DNA of 64,000 nt. It comes from Cycas panzhihuaensis (Eukaryota > Cycadophyta). The position numbers were made by a program, and so were the translations under genes. The stretch lies in NCBI GenBank assembly GCA_023213395.1, contig CM041465.1:8990001-9054000 (forward strand). Direction: 5' to 3'. Shown piece by piece: positions 46,800 to 58,363 of this stretch. The notes beneath the pieces were generated by a model, which saw only the letters and a program-made list of their open reading frames with translations, had not been told where the DNA came from and ran no database searches. How positions within the stretch are numbered: the stretch's first letter is position 1; each line of letters starts with the position of its first letter.

Positions 46800-47460
46800 G
46801 CCCATTACACTTTGGTCAAGATGTTTCATCATCATATGTCAAATCCTCATAGTTTCAAGCCTATGATATATACATTTATCCTCCTGAAGATTCAATGTAA
46901 CTATATAACATATCGGTGGAGCAAGGATATTTAGATCCTTTACAGCATCCTGGTGATCCTTATTTTGCAGATCCTCCTTTCCCATAGGAAGAACCACCTT
47001 CTACTCGATTACATCCATTTTTTACTGAGTCAATTCTTCCTAGGATCCCTACCCCACTACACATGTCTAGTTATCATGATCCATTTCATCTGTATTTCTT
47101 AAATTGCTTTAAGGCAATGCTTTGGAGTGGCTTTATCATCTTCCTTTAGCTTTGATTCTCTCATTCTAACAACTAGTTGACTCTTTTATCAACTATTTTG
47201 ATGTAGTCATGCCATTTGAGTTTGGCATTAAATCCTTATTAGTAATTAAACAAAATAATGATGAAACTTCAAGAGATTTTATTAGGAGATTTCAAGATCA
47301 AGTTCACACTTGCCATTTATATCTTGATCCTAGCTTGTTGTTTGATCTATTTACTAATGCATTGAGGCCCCATGTGTATTTAGAAGTTTTGAAACTTAGC
47401 CCTCAAATATATGAAGAAGGAGTTGACCACTTTTTGGCTTTAGAGATATTTGAAATATAA
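46800..47460 (+). pseudogene. G2 gag, internally deleted
   Basis: A Pro-rich N-terminal frame (DPLQHPGDPYFADPPFP) leads into the second half of the gag domain (MPFEFGIKSLLVIKQNNDE and FIRRFQDQVHTCHLYLDP, 47209-47460). Compared with G1 gag, the block around LPKFSGDSSQDLTSH is missing near 47095-47105, so roughly 50-70 codons are deleted. About 46704-46800 is leader. Confidence 0.8.
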
Positions 47461-48760
47461 GTAGGTATTAAGAAAGTTGGGAAACCTACGTCTTCTAAAG
47501 ATCTAGTTCATCTTATAAAGGCTACCCATCTTGAGCCTACATATGATCATCTTATTTCTTTAATTAGATCACTTGAGCATGCGATCAATACTAAGTTATA
47601 TGTTAATGGTATATCTCCTACTCAATCCTCCCAAGAGACTAAAGTAATCTACTTGACTGAGGAGAGGAAGAAATAAGATCCTCCCCCACCTCCTCCTCCT
47701 TCTAGAAAGACAAAATGGTGCTCCTATTATTAGACTGACATACATAATAGGAGTGAGTGCTAAACTATTCAGAATGCAGTCCATAATATAAATACTCAAG
47801 TAAATCATTCTTCCAAGTCACTACAAGACCAAATGATCTATAAGGATCTGTTACCTCAACATAGTGAGAAAACTAGTAAAGAAGATAAAGGCAAAAGGAA
47901 GAAGATACAAGACAATGAAGACCAACCTTCAAGCTCTGATTCATCGAAGAAGACTACCACTCTTACAAATGTTCAAGCAAGAAGAAATACTAATCAACCT
48001 CATCTACCTTCTAAAGGTGGTGATACCAAAAAAACCATAAACATAATGGAGACTTCAAAGAGTGAAGGCCCATCTAAATCATTTGATGATTTGATGGTGT
48101 GGAATCTTGACTCTTTACCTCTAATACCCCCCCATTCCATTAGGTTTAGGTCCATTCCTTCTAGTTTAAAAGATGTATCTTTCTCTTTGGTAGAATAATT
48201 AAAGACTATTCTTGCAAGCATATCAATTATCAATTTGCTCAAGTGTTGCCCTGAGCAATGTCAACTTTTATTCGATGCATTGGGAGTCCTTGTGATAGCT
48301 TCTTCACTTACTTCTAACCTTTCGTTTGACCTTGCTACCTTGCCTAGTCATTCTTCCCATACGTTGAACAACATTCCTCTATTTTACATTGAGATCATCA
48401 AGGATGATATCAATATCAAGTAGGCTATGATTGACGAAGGATCATCTATCAATGTAATCCCCCTTCATCTTATTGAGGATTAAGAGGTTTTCGTCTTTTA
48501 TCCATGTGAATGGATCTACCAAGGATATGATAAGAATCAAAAGATGCCCTTGGGTCAAGTTACTCTTCCACTCACATTGGAAGATAAGATAGTGCTTACC
48601 AACCTTACTATCATTGACTTAGATTTAGAATACAATATCCTTTTGGGTAGACCATGGATTACCCAAATGGCAGCAATTTGTTCATCCCTTTTTGGTGAAC
48701 TCAAGTTCATCCATGAGGGAGAACTTAAGATTGTCAAATGAAAGCCTAAACCTATTAAAT
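47461..48760 (+). pseudogene. G2 gag C-terminal region and protease
   Basis: The gag tail (47833-48198, SKKTTTLTNVQARRN) is followed by protease: a frame from about 48380 with IIKDDINIK, a stop, MIDEGSSINVIP (active-site Asp and GSS intact), MPLGQVTLPLTLEDKI, DLDLEYNILLGRPWITQM and FIHEGELKIVK. It is better preserved than the G1 protease but still interrupted. Confidence 0.83.
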
Positions 48761-49910
48761 AATCAGTTTCTGTCATTGAGGCTTTTGCAGAACCTAGTGA
48801 ACCTTCTAACTCTATAGAGTATTTCTTCTAATCCCTTAATTTAGGATAGTACTTTACTATTGAAGCTCCTTCAACTCACCCAGAAGTAAAAGGCATGGAT
48901 TTAGTTGAAGTTCTACCTTTATCATTAGGTTCCCTATCCATTCCTATTCCTTCAAATTTGATTGATTCTATTTTGGTTCTTTTATCTTGTATTTTAGATC
49001 AAGAAATGGTCTCTCATTCTATCATACCTTATCAAGGTCCATCCCCAAGTAACTTTGTTGATACGAATCATGTTCACACTTCTTTATCACAGGTTTTGTA
49101 TTTTCCCTCAAGGGTAAACTCAGTGGTTCTTTCCTTGACCACTCATCTTGCAACTACTTCCTGAAGTACTGTTGTGCATGATTTATGTGTTGTTGCTTCC
49201 CCATCTTCTTCTCATTCCCCTTTCTTTAAGACATGGTTAAATAGGCATGAGAAGAAGATGTTGTTACATCAACACCCAAATTTAGCATTAAATGGTGAAG
49301 ATACTAGTTTACTTGATATAGGTCAAGCTAGATTTGGAACCTCTACTGTGGTACGGGAAGTTAATTCCATTTATACTCTCTCTTTACTTTCTCGTCTTCA
49401 TGTAGACTCGCCTGTATCTCTGCTTATCTTGACATCTACATACCACCTTGATTATAACATGTATAATTAAGAGTTTATTTAAGATTTTTCTTCAATTTGG
49501 GAGTTCGTAGATAGACCTATCCTCCTTTCTTAAGTTATATCAATCATAGAGTTTGTGTCTACTCTAAACTCTTTAGTTGATCCTCTTCCATCTTTTGTAT
49601 CTCAATCTAAGAGCCTTCACCTCATCAACCTCTTTCACCTTAACCATTTTGAGAATGATGAAGTGATCGTTGAGCATTTAGCAAGTTCATCTCCTAGTTT
49701 TCCTTATGGACACCACAAGTTAGGGTTTTCTAAAGTTATAGTTGATTATTTTTAACCCCAAGAGTCCATCTCTTTAATCAAACCTGCTCCTCCTCACTTT
49801 GAGGAGGGGAAAGCAATGCTTATTGAACTGGCCATCAATGTAGATTTAGAAATAGAGGATACCCCTAGAATTATTAAGTTGGGAGCTAATTTTACTCCAT
49901 AACAAATCAT
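48761..49910 (+). pseudogene. G2 protease-RT spacer
   Basis: A Ser/Leu/Pro-rich frame (48895-49164 and 49174-49470; VLPLSLGSLSIPIPSNL) is collinear with G1 13105-14083. No domain recognised. Confidence 0.65.
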
Positions 49911-50700
49911 CTAGTTTAAGAATCTCTTCCATGAGTTCCACTCAGTTTTTGCGTAGGACTATAAAGACATGCAAGTCCTTAACTCCTAGATAGTTGAACA
50001 TAATATTACCATTATTCTTAGTGCAAAACCTAAACAACAAAAGTAACATCCTATCCATCTATATCTCTCTGTTGCCATTAAGTAAGAAGTGGAGAAGTTA
50101 TTATTAGCTAGATTCATTGAGAGCATTGATTACTCCTAATGGGTCTCTAACATAGTTCCTATAGCGAAGAAGAATGGTATAATTCGAATCTGCATTGACT
50201 TTTATGACATTAATGACATGTGTCCTAAAGATAATTTCCCTCTTCCCTTCCTTGATCAAATTTGGGACCAAATAGTTGATTTTGAGCTAATGTCTCTTAT
50301 GGACAGATTTTTAGGATATAATTAGATCTCTATTACACCTCGTGATAGCCATAAGATTGCTTTTACCACTCCTTGGGGCATCTTTGTTTATAAATTCATG
50401 CATTTTGGATTAAAGAATATTAGTGCAACATATCAAAGGGCTATGGTTCATACCTTCCATGACCTGATTGGCAATATTATTACTATTTATTTAGATGATA
50501 TACTTGCCCTTTCATGTAAAAGATATGATCATTTGCATGATCTCAAAACCATTTTTGAAAGATGTAAAAAGTACCATTTATGCTTAAACCCTTCTAAGTG
50601 TGCTTTTGCTATTATGTTAGGAAAGATGTTGGGAAACATTGTTTATCAAGATGGGATTAGGATCAATTTTAAAAAGATTGAGGCTATTTTTTAAATGCCT
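49911..50700 (+). pseudogene. G2 reverse transcriptase
   Basis: Motifs in order: WVSNIVPIAKKNGIIRICID, CPKDNFPLPFLDQIW, ITPRDSHKIAFTTPWG, MHFGLKNISATYQRAM, YLDDILALS (both catalytic Asp) and YHLCLNPSKCAFAIMLGKML. A 98-codon open stretch covers the catalytic core (50398-50694). Stops elsewhere. Confidence 0.92.
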
Positions 50701-51470
50701 CTTCTAAAGACCCAAAAATAGATTAAGTCTTTTCTGGGTAGGTTCGGTTTCCTAAGGCACTTCATTAATGATTTTGCCTTGGATGCTAAGACTATCACTA
50801 ATTTGTTGAAGAAAGATGTTGAATTGTAATGGACTCCTCAAGTTCAAGAGTCCTTTGATGGGCTGAAGCAAGCCTTGGTTTTTGCACCAGCTCTTACTCT
50901 GCCAAGGTTTGATAAGCCATTCATCTTATATACTTCAGCTACCGAGGAGTCACTAGCAGGTATGTTACCATAAGAAGATGATTTTGGTAAAGAGAGGGCT
51001 ATATATTTCATTAGCATGACCCTCGTGGTAGTCAAGCTTCATTATCCTTTTCCTAAGAAAGAATGTCTTGCCTTAGTTTTTACTACTAAGAAGCTTGCCC
51101 ACTACCTCCTTAGAAATAGAGTCCACCTTATTGTCCATTTTAACCCCATAAGATATTTACTTACTAAGTCTAACCTTACTGGCCAACTAGGCAAGTGGTC
51201 ATTGTTACTTCAGGAATTTGATTTACAAGTGATCAATAGAAAGTCTAAGAAAGGCATAATCATTCCAGAGATCATGGCCCACACCCCTCTTCCAAATCAC
51301 GCTTGCCAACCTATTGATGATTCCCTCCCAAATGAACATATCTTTGATACCTAGGGAATTCCTTCTGATGATCCATGGTATGGGGAGATTAGATTGTATC
51401 TTCATGATCAATCTTTTCCTTCTCTTGCTACTTCAAAGAAGAGAAGACGAATTTGCACTACCACTAGATA
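50701..51470 (+). pseudogene. G2 RNase H linked to RT
   Basis: After the thumb (SFLGRFGFLRHFINDFALDA), the frame gives FILYTSATEESLAGMLP (Thr where a catalytic Asp is usual), HYPFPKKECLALVFTTKKL, VHLIVHFNPIRYLL and LLQEFDLQVINRKSKKG. Absence of the usual D in the first and third motifs suggests that this RNase H was already altered before or during decay. Confidence 0.8.
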
Positions 51471-52590
51471 ATATCTTTTGTTGGATGATACCTTATATAA
51501 GTGTTCTTTGGATGGAGTTCTACAAAGGTACCTTTCACTTGATGAATCCTTAGTTGCTTTGATAGAATCCCATGAAGGAATATATGGTGGGCACTTTGGT
51601 AATCAATCGATGGCCCAATGCATTCTTTATATGGGTTATTATTGGCCCACCTTATTTAAGGATGCCCACACCTATGTCCAAATATGCCATAAATGCCAAT
51701 CTTATATAACCTTAATACATCAACATGCATACGAAATGAAATCCATAATTTCACCTTGGCTTTTCTCCCAATGGGGTCTTAACCTCATTGGATAGATCTT
51801 TCCAACATCTTCAAATGGGCATAAATTCATTCTAACTACAACTGAATACTTTACGAAGTGGGATAAATTCATTTATATTTTAGCACATCATTTACATATT
51901 TAGGATACCGAATGTTATCATTACTGACAATGGAATCTCATTTTATAATCCCCATATCAGTGAACTATATAACAAGTTTTATATTACCCATAGAATATCC
52001 ACCCCATATCACCCTCAAGTGAATGGTTAGGTGGAAGCGTTTAACAAGATCTTAGTTAAGATTCTAGCTAAGACTGTTGCTACTTCTTATAGGGATTAGC
52101 ACTTTTAATTATTTTTGACATTATGGGCCTATAGTACTACCATTAAAAATGCTATGGGTATGACACCATTCTCCCTTGTTTATGGTGTTTATGTTGTTTT
52201 ACCATTAGAGATTAAAATTACTTCTCTACACATCTCATTAGAGGAATTTACTAATGAATAGTTCCAAAGGGAAGCTCGCCTTTTGGAGCTAGAGAAGTTA
52301 GATGAGACTCGCTTGCAAGCTTTACAAAATAATGTCGCATCTAAAGTTAGAGTTCAAGATGTACATGATAGGTAGCTTAGGCCTACAAAGTTTAATATGG
52401 GTGATAAAGTTTTGAAATTAGAATATTTGCACGATAGGCAATAAAAGTTTTCTCCTAAATGGATAAGACCTTTCTTGCTAATTGAGGATTTAACTAATGG
52501 AGCCTATCAAATTTCGACATTGGAAAGATTAGAGTTTAAGAGACTTGTTAATTCTCAATATTTGAGAAGATTTTATACCTAGTAGCATGT
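51471..52590 (+). pseudogene. G2 integrase
   Basis: Zinc segment: MAQCILYMGYYWPTLF with ICHKCQSYI. Core: WGLNLIG has Asn where G1 has the first catalytic Asp, IITDNGISF keeps the second Asp (mutated in G1), and VNG-stop-VEAFNK keeps the Glu. MGMTPFSLVYGV and a C-terminal part to about 52590 follow. G1 and G2 are thus damaged at different catalytic positions. Confidence 0.87.
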
Positions 52591-52599
52591 GTGTGACTA

Positions 52600-52910
52600 C
52601 CTCTCTAATGAGGTTAACTACGATTATGAAGACTTGTATTTTTACCTAATGAGCTTAAACTATGGACAAATCTTCCCTATACCTCTACAATGAGGATAAA
52701 CTACATCTTCGAAGACTCATACTTTTGCCTAATGAGCTTAAACTATGGGAAAATCCCTTTACCTCCATAATAAGGATAAACTACAGTACTAAAGACTTGT
52801 ACCTTTTTCTAATGAGCTTAAATTATGGGTAAATCCTTTCTTTTTTCTGATCAGTGGCTTTGAAACTTATATCTTTGCCTAATGAGCTAAAACTATGGGC
52901 AAATCTTCCC
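52600..52910 (+). repeat. TAATGAGCTTAAACTATG array after G2 integrase
   Basis: Four clear units at about 52648, 52730, 52811 and 52890, spacing about 80 bp, alternate with a shorter AATGAGGATAAACTAC word. It is collinear with the G1 array at 8430-8580. Confidence 0.78.
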
Positions 52911-53819
52911 TTCTTTCTAATATATTCTTGCTTTCATTAAACATTGTGGTGTTTTTGTGATAGATCTAGCCCATAATCGTGTAAGTCATTTGCTCTTTCT
53001 AGCCTCTACACTGATTGTGAGTTTGCCATCATTTGGATCTCATTTTCTTTTGAGTTCTATACTTAAAAGAGAACCTATGCCCCTAGCTTTATTGTACTTT
53101 CATCTCAGAAAAAGAAATGCTTTCAACAGCTTTGACTATCCACTCATTCATCGAGTGTTTACTTTTATTTGCTAGCTTGTTACCCTGTTGATTTAGACCT
53201 CACTTTCACTCGTTAGTTGGTTACTTTGAGATTTCCTTTTTGGTCATATATCACTAATTGTTAATTATTTTATTACTCTCAGTTCTCTTTATTATTCCTT
53301 TAGAATAGATACTCATTCTACTGCCTTCCCTTCATGCTTGGAGATACCATGATTTTGATTTCCTTTTTTATTTTTATAGTTCATTCCTTAAGGAGATTGG
53401 CCCCTTTCCCTTTTGAGATTCTATTAAAAAGGTGCAATCCTTGTTATGTTGAATAGAATAGTTTCTTAAGTAGATAATTATGATCTTGTTCTTATGAAAG
53501 GTGGAAGTAAAAAAAAAAAAAGAAAAAAGAAAAAGAAAAAGAAAACGTGAAGCAAAGAAGGAAAAAAAAAAAAGTTGAAAGGAAGTAAAAAGCAAGTTTG
53601 TTGTTTTCATCCTCTTGTAATCTGGGGCAAGTCATGTGACAGCTTCATCCCCACCTATCCATCTTTAGGTTGGGTTCATTTGGATGAGTCATTTAAGATT
53701 TTCGGATCTAATTACTTAGGTCCATTGTGGCCTCAATTATGATCGAAACCTGCTTAACACTTTGATCATAATCATCTTACTTGGGTTCCTTCTTCTTCTT
53801 TCATTACAGTCAGAGATCT
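52911..53819 (+). other. G2 spacer with internal polypurine tract
   Basis: No conserved frame. A purine-rich tract at 53507-53600 is nearly pure A/G and matches the G1 tract at 7796-7892. Confidence 0.55.
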
Positions 53820-54345
53820 GTTTCTACCACCATATCCTTACTAATTGATTTATGCACCTTCCTTTATTGATCACACAGTCTCCAAGTTTTGATCCTCTCC
53901 TTTCCATGGCATTGAGTATCTTCACCGATGCGCGTAGTAGAGGAAACCTAGGATTGTCTACTCTTGCTTGGGTAGTTTATAACCAATTTGGAAGTCCTTT
54001 CCTTTCTATAGGTTTCTTCAAACCTAGGGCAACTAATAATGAAGTTGAATACCTTGAAATTATAAGAGTCTTATCAAATGTCTCTCACTTTTACCTTAGA
54101 CCTATTACTTTATATGTCGATTCTCAGGTTGTGGTTTAACAGTTGGTTGGGATGTACTAGGTCCACTCTCTACGACTTCTTCTTTTGCATCCTCAGGCCT
54201 CATCATTGTTGTTCTTATTTGCTTTAGTGACTATTTAGTACGTATCTCATTCTTTTAATCTTGAAGTTGATGCTCTCGTTACCTCAATCCTTGATAATTG
54301 TGTTCATTTATTTGCTTCTTTTAGCTGGGGGCACCCCACTCCAGA
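53820..54345 (+). pseudogene. G2 second RNase H domain, downstream of integrase
   Basis: A 95-codon open stretch (53852-54139) contains MALSIFTDARSRGNLGL (first Asp), LAWVVYNQFGSPFLSIGFF, RATNNEVEYLEIIRVL (Glu) and TLYVDSQVVV (third Asp). After a stop come QLVGMY and a C-terminal end with SHSFNLEVDALVTSILD. The order D, E, D and the late D in EVDAL match RNase H of the RVT_3/archaeal type. The usual position of an extra RNase H in Tat-type elements is between RT-RNase H and integrase, so this position is different. Confidence 0.85.
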
Positions 54346-55215
54346 ATGAGTATAAACTACCACTCTACGATGAGTATAAACTATCAGTTTGGTAAGATTA
54401 TAGGTTTGGGTAGTTGTAAGATTATGGCAATAGATATGAGACTAAAACAAGATATGTGAAATGGCTAGACCCACATGGGAATCTTAGGCCATGGAGAATC
54501 TTAGCAGGAGGCAAGTTCCTAAAAGCTTCTTGCCCCTGGAAGGCACCAACAAAGAATCCCATATACTCGGGTAGTTAGTCATTTATTAAGCAAGATTAGT
54601 TTCATTTATTAAAGGACCTACTTCCCTTATGATATATTATATGAGTGTGGGATTATCCTACGTTTATATAATCTATCAGGAGTATGATGTGAGCCATATG
54701 GGTTTCCTTTTAGGAGATTTATATTACTCCATCTTTTGCTTTTATAAACTTATTATTGTTTGTGTTCCAGATGATTTTAAGTTTATAAAAATAGAATAAG
54801 TCAACCTTTCACCTACCCCATTTTAATCTTTAATTTATCTCCTAGTTTTTGTTCCTCTCCTCACCTTGTCTTTCTTAAACCATACTACTCTGGAACAAGT
54901 ATAAACTACCATGTATATAGTATTATAAAAACCAAAAAAATACATAACCACAAAAGAATAAAAAAAGTAAAAATGATAAAAATCATTACATGTTTCCTTG
55001 GATAAGTCACGCTAATGAATGTATCCTATGCTCACATATAAATAGGAATAAGGGAGATAAAGGGTTTAGAGATAAGGAATTATACACAATTTTTAAGAAA
55101 AAGAAGATATATATATATATGATGTCAAAAATATAGTACATATATCACCCAAGTGACCCATCATACATGATCCATGATACATGGCATACGATTCATGATA
55201 TATACAACTAAAGGC
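54346..55215 (+). other. G2 spacer
   Basis: The first part carries two TAATGAG-like words (about 54345-54385) and aligns with G1 6311-7060. At about 55085 similarity to G1 stops abruptly, marking the edge of the extra block with the antisense gene. A TA microsatellite lies at 55108-55122. Confidence 0.6.
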
Positions 55216-56907
55216 TCATAAAATGCCTTGGATTATCCTCATGTCTCCTACACAACATATGATACACTCATCTATGTGATCCCTGATGAGATCCCTAAGG
55301 TACATCTGGATCTTCTCTTGGTCTCCTACTAGAAGTCTCCCCACGAGAAGACTCTCCTCTGGGTAGGAGATGGTGTCACTCTTGTTGCACTGTACCATTA
55401 GCTGATGGAATATACCTATCTCCTGCCTCAGCTAGTGTCATCCTTCGTAGGTATCTCATCTCCTCCTCACCTCCCTTAGCTCCATCTCTTGCCTCTATAG
55501 CTCCAGTCGCATATCTATATAAAGGTCTCGAGATCTCAAAGCATGGTAATAGTAATTTATCTTATGCCCCAGTAGTTTGCGATCTACCACGTTCCAAGCA
55601 GACACCTTATCCAATGCCAGAACGTATGGGAAGATCACCTCCAGTGTCCTCTGTACCTCTCTCAAGGTAATCATCTCATCACATATCCAATGGAAACATG
55701 TCATATATAGTCAGTTCCTTGGAGAAGAAAATGAACTTTAAAAGTAAAAGGAATGTAATGCGATGTGAGAAGCCAATCAATCAAATTATGTACTTAGAGA
55801 TCTACCTATCTCTCTACCTACTACCTTGCCAACTAGTGGTGCCTCTCCTCCCTGTGGCTCCTGGTGTGCCTCTTGCGTAACTCCTCCCTTGTCAGCTATA
55901 ACCCCTCCATCTCTGACCTACTCATCGATAGATCCTAACTCCATACTCTAGATGGAGCCCTCTCTCTTCTCCATAGGTGCTCCACCTCCCTGTCCAAGTA
56001 CCTGTCGACTGCTACCTGCTCCACCATTAGAGGAGGCACCTCCTCTAACTCCTCGCCCTACCTCCTCTCCTCTACTAGAACCTCTGCCACTATGAGCCCC
56101 TCTGTCACGTCCTCCTCCTCTCCATGCCCCTACTGCTAGAGCCTCCTCTGCTATTACTCTCTCTATATCATCCATCCCATCATTGCTCCACACTGGAAGC
56201 CCAGCATACACATCATCAACAAGCTATCTCCTCATCATCCTACTCAGCATGAGACTATGAGTCATCCTCACAATAATCGTTGGCCTATTGTGGATCCTCA
56301 ACCTCATATGCCACTTGTTTATGCCTAGATCCATCAATTTCAATGCCCCAAGCTATCCTCCTAGTCATATCAAGGGAATATGGTCATAGAGCCAACATAT
56401 CAAGATCAAGCTATATGAGAAGCCACCTCTACCTATCCTCCAGATCCTAAATAACTAGTGACTACTACTATCTACCACATATTATCCCTAATTAATCTGG
56501 ATCCCCTACTTGCATCACTGTATGATCCTTATCCACTATATTAGAATCCTCATAAAGTTCTATGTCCTAACAATCCAATATATGATGATGAGAGTAATGA
56601 TCCTCCTCACCATCAGAACTCCATCTGCCACCCTAATTACCTTAATCGAGATCCCATACTGATTAATCTGATCAGTAAATCCTATCAGGTAGGTATTGCA
56701 TACCATCTATGACTCCTCATCTATAACTCTAATGAGGTAAACCCTCTTTCCATGCCAACTCACTCCAAGGATCCTCCCTACATCTAGTGGAGTAATCTCT
56801 AAGTCCTTGATACTACAAACTCTGAATACATGTCGCCCTAGTATCTAGGAACTCATAAAATCATACAGCACCTCATGTTCCATGACCAACTGGGTAGAAG
56901 CACTCAT
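55216..56907 (-). pseudogene. G2 antisense gene, degraded
   Basis: Opposite to the G2 direction. A possible start Met lies at 56907: MSASTQLVMEHEVLYDF, then IKDLEITPLDVGRILGVSW, RGGFSYSLILI and INKWHMRLRIHNRP. A Gly/Arg/Ser-rich tail follows (55948-56211, RGGGRDRGAHSGRGSSRGEE). Further frames at 55495-55704 and 55216-55398 continue toward the RNase H. The N-terminal blocks and the low-complexity tail match the G5 antisense gene in the same order. Similar antisense genes, some with plant mobile domains, are known in plant gypsy elements. The function is not known, and domain identity here is inference. Confidence 0.7.
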
Positions 56908-57099
56908 CCTAGGCAGACCACATGCTAATAACATCTCCCATCCTACTTCATCAAGCTAACTCACTAACTCTTTAATGGTAGCTCCCTTGTTTTTGTAAGT
57001 ATCTACCCTCTCCAAGGCCTGCATTCTGGCAAATATAATTTGTTAGCATCAATTTTGAGTCAAAGACTTCATGTGATTAAACAAATATTTTAAAATTTT

Positions 57100-57300
57100 A
57101 AAAATATGTTTGACAAATTAAAAAGCATAGTTTCACTACGAAAAACATAATTTCACAGTGAAAATTGTGATTTCATAGTGAAAAACACAACTTCCTCTAA
57201 TGGCCAAAATATTGAAGTCACATTTTTCACTAGTTTGTCACATTTTTAATACAACGCCCATACTTTTTGTATTGTATTATCACGTTTTTCATTCTAAATT
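57100..57300 (-). repeat. GTGAAAAA/TTTCACT word cluster upstream of G2 antisense gene
   Basis: About eight copies of GTGAAAAA-type words in both orientations occur in 200 bp. The same words are clustered in the G2 LTRs (44745-44860 and 58825-58945). They lie between the antisense promoter and its gene. Confidence 0.6.
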
Positions 57301-57498
57301 TAAAAATTAAAGAAAAAATAGACTACTTCACTCACTGGGTACCTCACTTGCTACTCCATTATCCTCTATCATGTGCTACAGAGCTCACTACCTAGCCAAT
57401 AGAGCTCAAAATCCTCCTCAAATGAAGGAAAGCCTCCTTTGGAACTCTCCTTTTCCTCCTTCCTCCTCATGAAAATAAATTGGTTTCCTTATCAATTT

Positions 57499-57511
57499 TC
57501 CTATATATAGG
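57499..57511 (-). promoter_or_regulatory. Putative promoter of the G2 antisense gene (TATA box)
   Basis: CCCTATATATAGG on the minus strand, in a GC-rich context (GGGCCCCCTATATATAGG), 0.6 kb upstream of the antisense start. It is equivalent in place and context to the G5 box at 20929-20941. From 57301 to 57740, apart from this box, I see no gene. Confidence 0.6.
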
Positions 57512-57740
57512 GGGCCCTTTCTGGCTCTTTTTGCCTATGAAATCTTTCAAGCCAACCATTGAATCTACCAAAAGGAAGATACTCCAATTCAATCATAATT
57601 GCCTTCAAATTTATGTCGAAGTATCATAAACATATTCTTTTTGCTTTGATAAAGTTCATGGTGCTTAAAGGTTATTCGAGCTTTTCCTTTATTCTCTTAT
57701 TGAAGTTTGATTGATTGTTTAGCCCTATTTCATGTAGCAC

Positions 57741-57965
57741 TATGTTTATCTTCAACAGGACTATGACTCTGAACTTTTAGGTGCCCATTAATGAGTCTAA
57801 ACTAGGACAGGACTATAACTCTGAGCTTTTATCCACTTGTTAATGAGTATAAACTATGACAAGACCTAGCTCTGAATCTTCTTTCACCTATTAATAAGCT
57901 AAAACTATGATAAGATCAATACTTCAAGGCCTTCATACCTATTAATGAGCCTAAACTATGGGCAT
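57741..57965 (+). repeat. TAATGAGTNTAAACTATG array near G2 3' end
   Basis: Four units (about 57790, 57840, 57892, 57943) are collinear with G1 5861-6310. Similarity to G1 resumes at its left edge, so this marks the other end of the block missing from G1. Confidence 0.72.
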
Positions 57966-57984
57966 TAGGTAAGTTTTTTATAAT

Positions 57985-58187
57985 AGTAGATACCTAATCT
58001 TTTTAGTTGAGGAGACAAATGTATTGATATTTTTGAGATGGATACCCTATCTTTTTGGGTAATTTGGCAAACACCTAGTCCTTTTAGGTTAGTTTTTGGA
58101 GATGATAGATGCCCAGTCCTTTTGGGAAAGAGATGTAAATGATACCTCTTTTGGTTAAGTTCTCTTAGTCCTTTTGAGTAACTCTAC
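57985..58187 (+). repeat. Hairpin repeat array upstream of G2 PPT
   Basis: Units include ACCCTATCTTTTTGGGT, ACCTAGTCCTTTTAGGT and GCCCAGTCCTTTTGGG. Stem pairs covary between units, as in G1 5605-5860. Confidence 0.7.
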
Positions 58188-58363
58188 CAATAGAAGCTTT
58201 TTAGAATCAAGTTGTAATGTATATTTCATTCCACCATGGAAGAATCTTATCCCACTATCCATACATTTCATTAGTTCCTATTACTATTACTAGAGCAACA
58301 AATACCCATGTCATTACCACCTCTCACCATCTTATGTCTCTTTTTAGAATAGGAGTCTTAAGT

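Noticed and set aside
52600-52910. CRISPR-like array
   Set aside because: Repeats are degenerate, spacers are themselves repeated and related, and the context is a plant retrotransposon.
55108-55122. TATATATATATATA as a promoter
   Set aside because: A plain dinucleotide repeat at a variable spacer, with no equivalent in G1 or G5.
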